From [Clostridium] saccharolyticum WM1 (lineage in GTDB: Bacteria > Bacillota > Clostridia > Lachnospirales > Lachnospiraceae): a stretch of 64,000 nt of DNA. The stretch spans positions 2,976,001-3,040,000 of the forward strand of contig NC_014376.1 in the NCBI RefSeq assembly GCF_000144625.1. The letters run 5' to 3'. Within the stretch, counting starts at the first letter, position 1. Each line of letters starts with the position of its first letter. Both the position numbers and the translations under genes were made by a program. Positions 15,164 to 25,200 of the stretch are shown here, one piece after another. A model generated the notes under the pieces. The model ran no database searches. It worked only from the letters and a program-made list of their open reading frames with translations, and was not told the DNA's origin.

Positions 15164-16132
15164 TTAAATTATCTCTTCTTTGACTAGCCTCCAATAATGT
15201 CGCCCAGCAGATGTTAATTTGCAGGTTTTTGAATTCATTGCAGCGTAATACATGTGTTCTTCTCCACACGGAACAACAAGTCCGACCCCTTCCAACTTTT
15301 GAAGATCAGAAAATATTGCTACATTGTTTAGATCTGCATAAGGCTCAATCACCTTATGTTCAACATCAACAGAATTTGTAGGTTCAAAAGATGGGTTCAG
15401 TCCCATTTCGTCACTCGAATCTATAAAGTATTGAGTTAGTTTCTTTAAAACCTCAATATTGACTTGTGCTTTTACCGTTCTAATTGGCAGAAAACGAGTG
15501 ACATTTGTTTTAAATACCGGCCTTTGTTCCCAAGGGCCAAGAGACTTATCAATATAGGCATAGATACCACTAGGAGTAATATGACCTGTCACGTCAGCTG
15601 CCCCGCCATTAATTGCTTCAATCAATAATGATGTAAATACTCCTCGCCCATCGGTTTCTATCGCATATTGATCCGACCTACTTGCAGTTAGAATAGTAAC
15701 ACCTTCAGCTATTGTTGCTGTATTCTGACCAGATGTGTTTATGCCGCCCATAAATCCTGAATGGCAGCAATCTAATATAACGATTTTATTTTTACACTTT
15801 GAGTCATTAACAATAGTCAATATTTCATGCATTGAAACCCCATAATCATTCGGAGCAAAATCCGGTGTCACAAGATATCCGCCAATGGAATCGATATATC
15901 CATGACCTGAAAAGTAAAGCAATGCTATATCATCATTCCCTGAGAAGCATTCATGAATTAGTCCCTTCAAGTCCCCTTTACTCTGGACGTCTATAGCTCT
16001 CTTTACAAAAAAATTCTTTGTTCCATCTTCGTTTCTCTCAAGCATTGATGCAATCTCATTTGCGTCATTTATGCAACCTGATAGCGGACTATTTGGATAA
16101 TTATTGATACCTACAATAAGTGCCTTCCTCAT
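15164..16132 (-). CDS. Caspase-family protease of a TIR-caspase defence operon
   Basis: 322 residues. The N-terminal caspase/metacaspase (peptidase C14) fold carries the catalytic pair: His in YFSGHG (H77) and Cys in LDCCHSG (C123). The remaining approximately 120 residues after the protease domain may be the sensing or targeting part. Family knowledge: caspase-like proteases paired with TIR proteins are activated by a TIR-made cyclic nucleotide and kill the infected cell (type IV Thoeris, as I recall it). Here the neighbour upstream (15-bp gap) is a DUF1863-type TIR protein, so the same logic is likely. Last gene of a five-gene operon starting at 18974. The ligand and target proteins cannot be deduced. 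Confidence 0.85.
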   Translation of the reverse strand: MRKALIVGINNYPNSPLSGCINDANEIASMLERNEDGTKNFFVKRAIDVQSKGDLKGLIHECFSGNDDIALLYFSGHGYIDSIGGYLVTPDFAPNDYGVSMHEILTIVNDSKCKNKIVILDCCHSGFMGGINTSGQNTATIAEGVTILTASRSDQYAIETDGRGVFTSLLIEAINGGAADVTGHITPSGIYAYIDKSLGPWEQRPVFKTNVTRFLPIRTVKAQVNIEVLKKLTQYFIDSSDEMGLNPSFEPTNSVDVEHKVIEPYADLNNVAIFSDLQKLEGVGLVVPCGEEHMYYAAMNSKTCKLTSAGRHYWRLVKEEII

Positions 16133-16147
16133 ACTATCACCTCCATA

Positions 16148-16555
16148 TTATTTGCTCTGTCTTCTAATAGCGTCGACAATTGATTGTGTATTCCATTTAA
16201 CAATTTCATCAGCAGCAGCTTTAACGACTGCCGATGTTTTTTCTGCTCCCCAAGGTTCAATTGCAATAATCCTTTTGGGGGTACCAAAACCTTTTTTCGC
16301 TAAATCAATTTCAACATTTATCCACTTACTATAGGATGAGTAAACACCCGCAAGAATTATGACACAGTTTGCAGAATTCATTTGCCGTTTTATAGCTTCT
16401 TTCAATAAGTATTGGTTAGGCGCATTATGAATTGGATCATTCTTCGGGACTGAATAATTCCGATATTCAAATCGATCCGCATTATTCAGTAGTTGGATCA
16501 GTTTTTCGTATGCATCTGAATAGTTCCATGAATGACTAATAAATAGATTATACAT
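16148..16555 (-). CDS. ThsB-like TIR (DUF1863) protein
   Basis: 135 residues. It opens with a beta strand and FISHSWNYSD, then FEYRNYSVPKNDPI and IKRQMNSANCVIILAGVYSSYSKWINVEIDLA. This is the pattern of the DUF1863/MTH538 TIR-like domain found in Thoeris ThsB sensors, which convert NAD+ into a signalling cyclic ADP-ribose isomer upon phage infection. E82 in the WINVEI motif is the likely catalytic glutamate. It is placed directly before the caspase gene and about 20 bp after another TIR gene, so it is expected to feed the signal to the caspase. Confidence 0.82.
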   Translation of the reverse strand: MYNLFISHSWNYSDAYEKLIQLLNNADRFEYRNYSVPKNDPIHNAPNQYLLKEAIKRQMNSANCVIILAGVYSSYSKWINVEIDLAKKGFGTPKRIIAIEPWGAEKTSAVVKAAADEIVKWNTQSIVDAIRRQSK

Positions 16556-16576
16556 TCTCAGTGACCTCCTTAAGCA

Positions 16577-17044
16577 TTAAAGCTTTGATTTGACTTGTTT
16601 GTAGAACATTTCAATTTCAGTATTCTTGCGTGAAGCAAATTGACGATTTTCGTATAAGATCTTCATTTTTTCGGCCACAAGCTCTCTTGCATCAAGGTAT
16701 TTGTCAATATCGCCAGGTGTTTTAAGTCTTGGCCAATAACTCAAGAACCCCGGCAATTGAACTTCAGACTTTAGAAATGATGCAATTGGTAGTTCCATTT
16801 GAGTGGCTATTCCTACTTCAAACGGAACCCATTGAGAAAATCTAGTCTTCTCAGACATAACAACAATAATATCTGTGCAATTGTTCAGATTGGATTTGAT
16901 ATGATCCGTTAGTGCTTTACCATCCTCAGTTAATTTTGAATCCAGAAGATCCAGATAAAAATCCACTTCTCGTAATTTAAAATACAGTGCTAACTTTTTG
17001 ACAATTTCTTCGTCTTCTTGTTTGTGAGAAATAAAAAACTTCAT
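16577..17044 (-). CDS. Second TIR-domain protein of the operon
   Basis: 155 residues from the ATG at 17044, which has GGAGGGG upstream. The frame is open to 17122, but that longer form would overlap the HD gene and has no ribosome site. The sequence starts with KFFISHKQEDEEIVKKLA, has a YLDLLD box, and IIVVMSEKTRFSQWVPFEVGIA, where W72 and E76 fit the TIR NADase pattern. It differs from the neighbouring DUF1863 protein, so the operon has two unlike TIR proteins. It might be a second sensor, an alternative NAD+-cleaving effector, or a regulator of the first. Confidence 0.78.
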   Translation of the reverse strand: MKFFISHKQEDEEIVKKLALYFKLREVDFYLDLLDSKLTEDGKALTDHIKSNLNNCTDIIVVMSEKTRFSQWVPFEVGIATQMELPIASFLKSEVQLPGFLSYWPRLKTPGDIDKYLDARELVAEKMKILYENRQFASRKNTEIEMFYKQVKSKL

Positions 17045-17084
17045 TTGCCCCTCCAAATTTTCCGGTATTCTATTAGCTTTTGTT

Positions 17085-17660
17085 TCATTTTTCAATAACA
17101 AACCCGCTCCAGCTATCCGCATATTGCAGCAGCAATGTCAAAGGCTCTTCGTGTGTTGCAACCGACCGGTTATCATCAACGTACTGACCATCATGATAAA
17201 CAATGGCTTGTACTTCTTCTTCCGTGAGATCTATATGTTTTGAAGCAAGATATAGGCTTCTCACTGGAACGCTTAAATACGTTAGATTCTTATTGAATCG
17301 GTATGGTGGATCCGCCTTGTAACCACTTTGCTGTTGTTTATCAGTTGGTTCATTTATAAGATATTGAGGGTTCCCAGGCATCCCCACTTTCCCTAAATCG
17401 TGAACCAACGAGACAATGACGCAGCTTTCCTCACTGATATCTGGATCCAGTGCTTCTCGAATTTTCAGCATAGATTCCGCAACATTGACACAATGCTCAA
17501 GCAATCCACTTTCTTTACAAAGATGATATTTCGTACTTGCTGGAGCTATAAGCCATGTGGTTTCGTTTTCCATAAAGCTTATTAGCCTGTCAAATTGACT
17601 TTTTCTCTCGGCCACCATGCTTTTTAAAGACTCGTACCTTTCGGCAATATTATTGTCCAT
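17085..17660 (-). CDS. HD-domain phosphohydrolase
   Basis: 191 residues. The HD metal ligands are visible: H56 (LLEHCVNV), H87-D88 (SLVHDLGKVG) and D182 (YADSW) near the C terminus. HD enzymes hydrolyse phosphoester bonds in nucleotides or signalling molecules; the nearest general resemblance is to small HD hydrolases of the YfbR/relA-spoT fold group, not to HD-GYP. It lies 9 bp after the DUF4139-like gene and before the TIR genes. Possible jobs are to degrade the TIR-made signal, to deplete nucleotides, or to act as an immunity brake; which one is not shown. Confidence 0.8.
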   Translation of the reverse strand: MDNNIAERYESLKSMVAERKSQFDRLISFMENETTWLIAPASTKYHLCKESGLLEHCVNVAESMLKIREALDPDISEESCVIVSLVHDLGKVGMPGNPQYLINEPTDKQQQSGYKADPPYRFNKNLTYLSVPVRSLYLASKHIDLTEEEVQAIVYHDGQYVDDNRSVATHEEPLTLLLQYADSWSGFVIEK

Positions 17661-17669
17661 ATTTTCACC

Positions 17670-18974
17670 CTACTTTTTCACAATTACTTCAGTACGTCTG
17701 TCAATCTTGTACTCAAACCGTACTAATACCTCACTGTCAGCTGGCACAGATAATCTATATTCCAACTGTGTAGCAGTTTTCTTTATAAACTCATGAGAGG
17801 ACTTTACCATTTCCCAAATGCCCCATACGTATGGTTCAAAGCTGATTTCAGCCTCAGTATTTTTGTGATTTCGAATGATACACTCATACGTGTAATGTTC
17901 GAATCCTGCTGCTTTTTTTCGATCAACCTCGCTGTATTCAAAAGCAATATCAAACGCCTTGCCAATAGATAACTTGAGAGTTTCATCTTTTGCTGTATGC
18001 TCAATATGATCTTCACCGATAAATTCAAGTGAGCCATCAGCCTCGTCTTCTTTATACAGCTTTATTTTGCCCTTCGGCATCGCTATGCCAAGTCCATCAT
18101 CTTTGCGATTAATAAACTCTACAATTACATCCGCCTTCTCTTCATGCAAATCGAGCTTATAGTACTGCTTATACGGAATTTGGTTTCCTGACAAAATACA
18201 TATTTGTTTCGATTGATTGTCCTTGAGCGTTGTACGCTGGTTTAACGTATACATATGATAGTCGAAGAATGCCTTTTCTTCTGCTTGAGGTGCAGCTGCA
18301 GATTCGCAGACATAGTATCTTGAATCAATCTCATCGTCTTCATCCTTAATCCGATTGACTTCACCAGCAATAAGCTTTACTTTTGCATTTTCAAATGACA
18401 TCCCGCATTTGTTCTCGATTTCTGCCCAACCAATAAGATTTAAGGTTCCATCTTTTAGTTCAACTACATAGTTGGCAGTCCAAGTGAAACCGCCACTCAA
18501 ATACGAAACCAGAACATCCTCGGCTGCCTTTCCATCTGTTTTCCATACCAATGCAGGTTTTACAATGAGACCGGAAGGTAATGATGGAAGGACAAGCTCC
18601 GCCTGTGTGTCTAGATAGATTTCTTTCGTCTCCGAATCTTCCAATACACATCTACCGCCGCACTCAATAGACAACAACCGGCAGTTCTTTTTATCTCCGG
18701 TCTTACGATCTTTTAAATAAACCGCTTTATCAATATACTTTCTTAGCAATTTGTCTCGGTCAACTAGATCAAAATCGTAGTTGAATTCAAGAATATTTAT
18801 ACCATCAACAATCAGTGAATCCGTTTCAATCTTCTGTGAAACATCTGCATAAATCAGCTCTGTAACCCCATTTTCAAGATGAACTGTTCTTCTTTCTTTG
18901 ACAGCACCAAATCCACCATTGTAGATTGTTAATGCTATTTCCTTTGTGTCTTCACAAGTAGTAATTTTCGCCAT
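17670..18974 (-). CDS. DUF4139-like protein heading the TIR-caspase operon
   Basis: 434 residues from the ATG at 18974 (GGAGGTG upstream; the frame is open to 19046). It is predominantly beta-strand. A short N-terminal region (ALTIYNGGFGAVKERRTV), a central GGFTWTANYVVEL and an IENKCGMSFENAKVKLIAGEVNRI segment match the DUF4139 (mucoidy inhibitor-like) family, in which these two segments are hallmarks. The function of the family is unknown; one idea is a protein-binding scaffold. No catalytic residues are obvious and no signal peptide is seen, so it is probably cytoplasmic. Its position as first gene, under the shared defence promoter at 19000-19033, makes it a candidate sensor or scaffold of the system. 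Confidence 0.72.
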   Translation of the reverse strand: MAKITTCEDTKEIALTIYNGGFGAVKERRTVHLENGVTELIYADVSQKIETDSLIVDGINILEFNYDFDLVDRDKLLRKYIDKAVYLKDRKTGDKKNCRLLSIECGGRCVLEDSETKEIYLDTQAELVLPSLPSGLIVKPALVWKTDGKAAEDVLVSYLSGGFTWTANYVVELKDGTLNLIGWAEIENKCGMSFENAKVKLIAGEVNRIKDEDDEIDSRYYVCESAAAPQAEEKAFFDYHMYTLNQRTTLKDNQSKQICILSGNQIPYKQYYKLDLHEEKADVIVEFINRKDDGLGIAMPKGKIKLYKEDEADGSLEFIGEDHIEHTAKDETLKLSIGKAFDIAFEYSEVDRKKAAGFEHYTYECIIRNHKNTEAEISFEPYVWGIWEMVKSSHEFIKKTATQLEYRLSVPADSEVLVRFEYKIDRRTEVIVKK

Positions 18975-18999
18975 AAAAAATACACCTCCGTTTATATTT

Positions 19000-19033
19000 A
19001 TTGTATCAAACAGCAAGTACAATAAAACGGACA
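19000..19033 (-). promoter_or_regulatory. Shared defence promoter/operator motif, site 2 (DUF4139-TIR-caspase operon)
   Basis: Minus strand TGTCCGTTTTATTGTACT, then TTTGATACAAT, with TACAAT as an extended -10 (TGA before it) and its first base 28 nt from the motif start. There is no good -35 box, which suggests reliance on the extended -10 and a bound regulator. Confidence 0.65.
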
Positions 19034-19092
19034 GTGCATCTCTCATTTTGCATGATTTATAATTTGCTCAATTGAATCCAGACACCAATTTA

Positions 19093-19698
19093 TTATCTTT
19101 CAATGTCAATATTAAAAAGGGGCAAGAATTCGCCGATCGCTTTGTCTTCTAGATAAAACCTATTTGCAGATTCAAGATCCCCATCAAGTAGCACATATGA
19201 AAGCCCAATATTATGTAGCATCAATTTTCTAATATCAGCCTCATTCAAGAACATCCTCTCAATTCTATCCCTTACCTGATTGCTTGTTGTTTTTCTTTCT
19301 TCGCTGAGAGCTTTTTCACCCAGGCTCAACCCTCTCTTGGTTTTCAGTTGCAAATGAAGGCTTAATCTTTTATGTAAGCTGTCCGCTGTTTTACCAACGT
19401 ATAAGGGAATCTTGCCATCAACATGAATTTGATTAATCCAGTCATCAGAGAATTCTACATCAACATTTCTACCGTTTGGCCCTTTGAATCTCATTATTCG
19501 ATTAACGTCCCCAGCTAAAAAGTCTTCTGATGAGCCTGTCCACCAAAAGGCATAAACTGCCCCTGAACTCGGAAAGATGTTTGCCTTTAATCTATAACTC
19601 CCATCGGAAAGGTGATCGACAACATCTAGAAGATTAACATTTCGAAGTTCCTTTAAATTTTCCATTTCTCGCTGAATAACATCAATATTTAGTCTCAC
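19093..19698 (-). CDS. GIY-YIG-type nuclease-like protein
   Basis: 201 residues. AVYAFWW and IPLYVGKTADSLHKRL form the two strands and the arginine-bearing helix of a GIY-YIG endonuclease domain, at about residues 47-125. A glutamate/FN ending (FYLEDKAIGEFLPLFNID) is typical of the last helix. The long insert between GIY and YIG (about 45 residues) is unusual. The start is a GTG at 19698 with only a weak ribosome site; ATG 19665 is an alternative. It is the last gene of the minus-strand series after the ADP-ribosylglycohydrolase (27-bp gap). A role in restriction of foreign DNA is inferred. Confidence 0.6.
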   Translation of the reverse strand: MRLNIDVIQREMENLKELRNVNLLDVVDHLSDGSYRLKANIFPSSGAVYAFWWTGSSEDFLAGDVNRIMRFKGPNGRNVDVEFSDDWINQIHVDGKIPLYVGKTADSLHKRLSLHLQLKTKRGLSLGEKALSEERKTTSNQVRDRIERMFLNEADIRKLMLHNIGLSYVLLDGDLESANRFYLEDKAIGEFLPLFNIDIER

Positions 19699-19725
19699 TG
19701 TCCAACACCACCCTAATCAATTCAT

Positions 19726-21075
19726 TTATGCTGCAGAAATCAACCGTTCAAGTCTTCTTAAAATCTCTAAAAATGTTTTGTCTTTAACTGCTGATTCCCA
19801 CAGTCCATCACAAAATCGTTCTTGCCGAATATATCCAGTTAAAATCGCCAGAGTCAACTCAAGGTCAGATCCTTCTATTGCTGTATTCATTTCTTCCGTA
19901 CCATGTAGACCATTCTTTTCAATGACCTCAAGGTAGTTGTAGCAAATTAGATTTGATGAATATACTGCTTGGATAAAATCCTCCAACGTTTGTTCATATA
20001 TAGGATATGGCATGGAAAAGTGATTCTCTCCAAGCTTTTCTCCACCACCCCAGGAACAAGCATTTTTCTCATTTACGTTTTCAAAGTAAGGGATGAATGC
20101 CAGCAGCTTATCAATGCTTCGTTTTGTCAGAGAGCGATGAAGCCGTTCTGAAAGCTCTTCAATGTAATCTTTACGCACGATTTTTGCGGTCCATTCAATT
20201 GGAATATTCTCGCTTCCATAGTATAGTCCCGCCAAGCCTCCTGCAACGGCTGCAACCGTATCCGTATCATCTCCAAGATTGACCGCCTTAAGAACACAAT
20301 CTTTATATGTTTTTGTATTAATCAAGCACCAGATTGCAGCTTCTAGAGTATCCACTACATAGCCACTGCTTCTTATTTCAGCCTCATTGATTTCTCTAAA
20401 GTTCTTTTCAGACAGCCGATGATAATGCCTAATTTCTGTTTCGTACTCCGGTTTTCCCTTGTAGTACTCAAAAGCTTTGTAAATCCCCAACTCTACTGCA
20501 ATACTTAGATCCATATTACCGATAAGCAATGAGGCAACTGAAAGATATATACCACAAGCCATTTGGCTTCGCTTATGAGCATGGGTTAACGCTGAAGCTT
20601 GATGGATCATATCAAATGCTTCATCCACATCCTGAAAGTCCGTACTATACAATGATTGAATGTAGAACAGCAACGGTAGAATTCTCATAAGAGATCCATT
20701 GCCATTATCACGTTCACCTTCACCACCGCACTGTAATGGCGCTACTCCAGAGATATATCTCATAATTGCTTGTCTTGTGGCAACTCCTACATCAAACACT
20801 TTTCCATGAGGCGTGTACTTCCCTTCGGTGAGCCAGAATTTAAATTTCTCCATTACATCCTGATAATCAAGACCATAACATAAGCTATCGAGAAGGCATA
20901 AAGTCATGCTGGTATCATCTGACCATGTTCCAGACGGTTGGTTGTGCGTCCCGTATGCCCTCATATCTGTAACTGAGTTTGCCTTGAGTTTTTCACGGCT
21001 ATTAAATTCAACAGGTACTCCAAGTGCATCTGCTACGCACAGGCCCATTATTCCATCAATAACTTCATTTTTCAT
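19726..21075 (-). CDS. ADP-ribosylglycohydrolase (DraG/ARH-like)
   Basis: 449 residues. The first 300 show the ADP-ribosylglycohydrolase fold: G-I/L-CVADALGVPVEF, WSDDTSM (about 51-57) and LGDDTDTVAAVAGGLAGLYYG (about 266-287), the three metal-binding stretches of DraG enzymes. These remove ADP-ribose from proteins or nucleic acids. The C-terminal approximately 140 residues are a separate helical region that I do not recognise. The start has GGAGGGG 7 nt upstream. In this context it could reverse an ADP-ribosylation mark or handle NAD+-derived signals from the TIR proteins; it could also protect from viral ADP-ribosyltransferases. Confidence 0.85.
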   Translation of the reverse strand: MKNEVIDGIMGLCVADALGVPVEFNSREKLKANSVTDMRAYGTHNQPSGTWSDDTSMTLCLLDSLCYGLDYQDVMEKFKFWLTEGKYTPHGKVFDVGVATRQAIMRYISGVAPLQCGGEGERDNGNGSLMRILPLLFYIQSLYSTDFQDVDEAFDMIHQASALTHAHKRSQMACGIYLSVASLLIGNMDLSIAVELGIYKAFEYYKGKPEYETEIRHYHRLSEKNFREINEAEIRSSGYVVDTLEAAIWCLINTKTYKDCVLKAVNLGDDTDTVAAVAGGLAGLYYGSENIPIEWTAKIVRKDYIEELSERLHRSLTKRSIDKLLAFIPYFENVNEKNACSWGGGEKLGENHFSMPYPIYEQTLEDFIQAVYSSNLICYNYLEVIEKNGLHGTEEMNTAIEGSDLELTLAILTGYIRQERFCDGLWESAVKDKTFLEILRRLERLISAA

Positions 21076-21108
21076 GGTTATGCCCCTCCAAATACATAAT
21101 CTCCATCC

Positions 21109-22194
21109 TTATAAGTTCAAATACTTACATGGATTTGCTTCTCCCCTTGAATAGAGATGTTTAACGGATTTATCGAGATACTTTTCTCTTATAACCTCTG
21201 GAGCTAATATTCCATCAAAGAATATTCTTTCTGAATCAGTACATTTGCTCCAGCTCAAAGGCTTAAACACCTCCATGATTGTCCCATTTACAATGCTAAA
21301 CACATATTCTGCATTTTGTGCTTTTATCAATGACAGCTTCCATTTACCTCTAGTAGCAGTGTAGATTTCATTTTTGGTCATCCCATCACGGTAAGTTGCA
21401 TTTATCTTTATCAAAATTGCTTTTTCTTCAATCCTTGTTTCTTCGTCATCGTTTATGTCGTCAGATTCTTGCATATTGTAGCTCTCTTTAAAATTATTCA
21501 CAAAGAAGTATTGAATCGGATTTGCATTTCCTTTTACGATAAATTCTTCAATTGAACGATGCAGATACCTTTCCTTGATTAAATCATAAGCTGGTATTCC
21601 CTCGAATCCAATTCTGTTGGAGTCCTCTGCTTTAAACCATGCTATAGGTTTAAAAACACCTCTCACAATCCCGTTATGAATACTAAGAACATAATCTGCT
21701 TTTTCGGCATTTACTTGATTTGCTTTCCACCATTTATTCGTTGCCTCATAGATTTCTTGTTCATTCATGTCGCTTCTATATTTGGCATTTATTTTTATTG
21801 TCATAACATTATCTTGGATCTCAATTTTTTTAGCTCCTAAAAGAATATCTAATTCCTCACAAGAAATTTTACCTCGTTCAATGGAATGCCCTTTGACGCA
21901 GTTTGATAAATTATCAAGTCCAACAAAATCAATCAAAGCTGCTTCAACTTCAAAAGCCTCTTTCTCACTCATTCCATATCTGATAATCCAGTGTTCAACC
22001 TTTTGACCCCTACTTTTTATACTATTGATCACTTCAATTTTCTCAATATTTGAATCACTTTCCAAGTTTCCGTTGGCATGACTAAATACCCTATTTCCTT
22101 TGCCTTTTCCTATATAAAAGGTCTCTCCTGTATCAGGATAATTCAAGCAATATACGTAATACCCGATTTTCTCTTGCGTTAGTGGTGAAAACAC
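21109..22194 (-). CDS. GIY-YIG (LEM-3-like) protein with duplicated C-terminal domain
   Basis: 361 residues. The N-terminal domain GYYVYCLNYPDTGETFYIGKGKGNR is a GIY-YIG nuclease domain like that of LEM-3/COG3680 proteins. After it are two copies of an approximately 100-residue module (about 145-245 and 260-361). Both contain IKINAxYRxxM, EIYxATxxxWK, A(D/E)YVxSIxNG, VFKPxxWxK, and ER/NRIxFxGI, then R-YLxxS. The repeat looks like a binding module; its partner is unknown. GTG start at 22194 with GGAGGG upstream. It lies 88 bp downstream of jetC and 33 bp before the ADP-ribosylglycohydrolase gene, so it is probably co-transcribed with the Wadjet genes. Confidence 0.75.
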   Translation of the reverse strand: MFSPLTQEKIGYYVYCLNYPDTGETFYIGKGKGNRVFSHANGNLESDSNIEKIEVINSIKSRGQKVEHWIIRYGMSEKEAFEVEAALIDFVGLDNLSNCVKGHSIERGKISCEELDILLGAKKIEIQDNVMTIKINAKYRSDMNEQEIYEATNKWWKANQVNAEKADYVLSIHNGIVRGVFKPIAWFKAEDSNRIGFEGIPAYDLIKERYLHRSIEEFIVKGNANPIQYFFVNNFKESYNMQESDDINDDEETRIEEKAILIKINATYRDGMTKNEIYTATRGKWKLSLIKAQNAEYVFSIVNGTIMEVFKPLSWSKCTDSERIFFDGILAPEVIREKYLDKSVKHLYSRGEANPCKYLNL

Positions 22195-22282
22195 TTCTAT
22201 CCCTCCTTCAAAGACGAGAGCAATTCATTTTGCATGACTTAATACCGTGTGTACTTAACTTTGCATTTTCAATATGCTATTG

Positions 22283-25200
22283 CTAATCAATCTCTAAATG
22301 ATCGAACAGCCTCATTTGGATGATTTCCTTTGATTCCGTTTTCTCATTCCGAATAGTATTGATGAACTGACCTTTGGCATTCTTTGTCTGTTCAATGATC
22401 ATGTGTTTATCAAACAATATCTGTGCTGAACTTGGCACGTTATGCGCAACACAAAGTAATTGAGCATTGCTTTTATCGAGGAATCGCCTTACTGGTTCCC
22501 AAAGCTCAATTGAGGATGCAGATGCGAACGGATTATCCAAGAACATAAAAATCGGTGCTTTCATCTTGTCATTTATCACAGTCACATTATTAAAATACTT
22601 GACCATCGTGATGGCAAACATAACATATGTTACATAGCTTTGACCTGATGATGCTGAAAGCCTTCCCCAACTATAGTATTTGGGCTTTTCTTGCTCAATC
22701 TTTAGTATCTGGATATTCAGCTTATCAAAATCGATTCCATACTGAATAATATTGTTAATGCTAAGCCGGTTTTTGATTTCCTTCTTAGTCATCCCATCAT
22801 TTTGGACTGAATATGCAAGTTCATAGACATAAGCCTTAAGTCTGCTTAGAGCAATATCATTTTCAATCCTGCAGCTATTCTCATCACTTAAGTTGATTTT
22901 AAATGATTCTTTTGTGTAATCACCGTACTTAAACTTTGAATACTCCGGAATTTTTGCAATCTCATCCAATATCGTTTTAAGCATTCTAAATACTTGTTCA
23001 GCAATCTCTTCATCAAGACGTCCGATGTTTTCAATCGATGTTTCTAAATTTCGAATAGTCGTATTGATGCTATCAGAAGTCTGTAAAAGGAGTTTTACAA
23101 GCAATATTGTTTCTTCAAACGTCCGCTTATTGGTAAGGTATTCTTTGAGCTTAAGCTTAAGCTGCTCGTTGATAATAAGCTTATGGAGCATGGCGTCTAG
23201 CTTTTTTATCTCTGCATTTATTCGACTAATTGCCTTATCATACTCTGCTTTCACTTTTGCGTAGCTTTTTTGCATTTCACTATAAGAAAGCATGAAATCT
23301 GATTTTATAGCGGTTTGCCAATTCAATGCATTTGTGTCACAAAAAACTTTGAACTGACCCAGTTCATTCGTATATAGATTACGCTCCGCAGTTATGTCAT
23401 TCATTGTTTTTCTAATAGTTTCAATTTGATCATTAACCTTCAATAGCTCTTTATGACTTTCTCTCTCCAAGCTAGATAATTGCTGCGCATCAAGAGCTTT
23501 GAATTTATCAAAGTACACTGTAATCTTATTTTCTAGTTTTTCGTAATCCCTTTTGCAGGCGATCAGTTCAGCTTTGACATTGTTTCTTTCTTCTTCAAAT
23601 CCGGATTTCTTTTTATTCAAGTCTTCAATTTTCAGATCAATAACCCTAAACTCTTCTGGAGCAACCTTTTGCACATAATTAAGTGCGTAGACTTCCGAAA
23701 AGTCTATCTGCCCGAACCTATGGTCTTCTCGGATATCTTGCATCAATTTATTCAGTTTGGCTTGCCTTCCAACCAGCTCTTCATAATTCTGTGCCTTTTC
23801 ATCGAAAGCATACTTTGCTGCTAAAAACTTGCTGTAGAGATTGGCTATATCCGCTTCCTCTAATATGCCAAAGCTTTCATCCTTATAACCTTTCGATCCC
23901 TCTACATAGTCACGATATAGGCGGATATTTTCTTTAAATCTTTCAATGGTCTTTTCAAGATGACCCTTTTCCTTTTGGGCAAGGTTAAGATCAGCATTGT
24001 TGTTGTCAATTTCATATTCTAAACTTGACTTCTCATCAATGATATCTTTAATTCGAGCAGCAATTTCACTAATCTCGTTAGTTAATTTTATTTTGGAAAT
24101 GAGTAGTTGCTGCTTTTCATTTACCTCTGTATTTTCGTATTCAAGCTTCTGAAGCTTATCCTTTAGTTCCTCTGCTTTAAGCTCTAATGTTCGAATGTAC
24201 TGCTCCTGCTGCAGCTTTGTCGCCGTCGATGCAGAAATTTCTTTTTCCAATTTACTTACAGATTCTAAATATTTTTCGACTGTTTGTAAGGGATACTTAT
24301 ACATATGGGCGCTTAACAAAGCAATCTGTGTTTCAATCATTTCCTTTTCTGAAGTCAGAGCAGTTTGCTTTTCTGATAATTTATTGATTTCTTTACATCT
24401 CGATTCAATTGCCACTTCTGGATTGAGAAGATTTCTATAATACTCTCCATCACGGGTAAGCAGAAACAGTGAATTAAATTGAAATTCTTCCTCAAATTTC
24501 TTTATAGCGGACCAAGGCATTAACACCAAGTTTTCTTGAGCTACCGTTATACTTACGGTTTTCTTACCCTCTGAAACACGCTTATAGTCATCATCTGCAA
24601 CTATCAAGACCTCAGCAAAGCCCGGAAATCTATCAAGTATTTTTCTGGATTTCTCTTCATCCAATTCTTTCAAAATATCAGATCCAAATTTCGCATATTT
24701 CCAGTCGCCTTTAATGGCATTTAAAGCATCATACTTTGATCTCGCTCTTAGGAACCCATAGTCTTCGAGTATTTTAATTTCATCATTTAACTGCTCTATA
24801 GATTTGTTGATATCAATCGATCTTGAAGCATGGCTTTCAACCTGTTTTTTAAACTGGCCACAAATTTCTTCGATATCACTCTCTTGAGCGGATGTCTTCG
24901 TCCTAATGTCTTTGAGAGAGTTTCTGTATGCTTCCACCCATTCATTTTTCTCTGAGAGTTGACTTTTTCGTTCACCGATGATTGTCTCAGTATTGGTTAC
25001 ATCACCTTTGGCTTCTATTTGATCTTCTTTGTTCTTATTGATTGCTTCAGATGTGCCTTTCAATTCAGAAGCAACACTTATTTTAAGCGCTTCAAGGCAT
25101 TTTAGTTCTTCTTCATCCAACAACGAATTACTGTAATTAGGGTATTCTCTAAGTTCCTTGTCGATATCTGATAAAGAGCGTTCCAAGCTGTACTTCTGGT

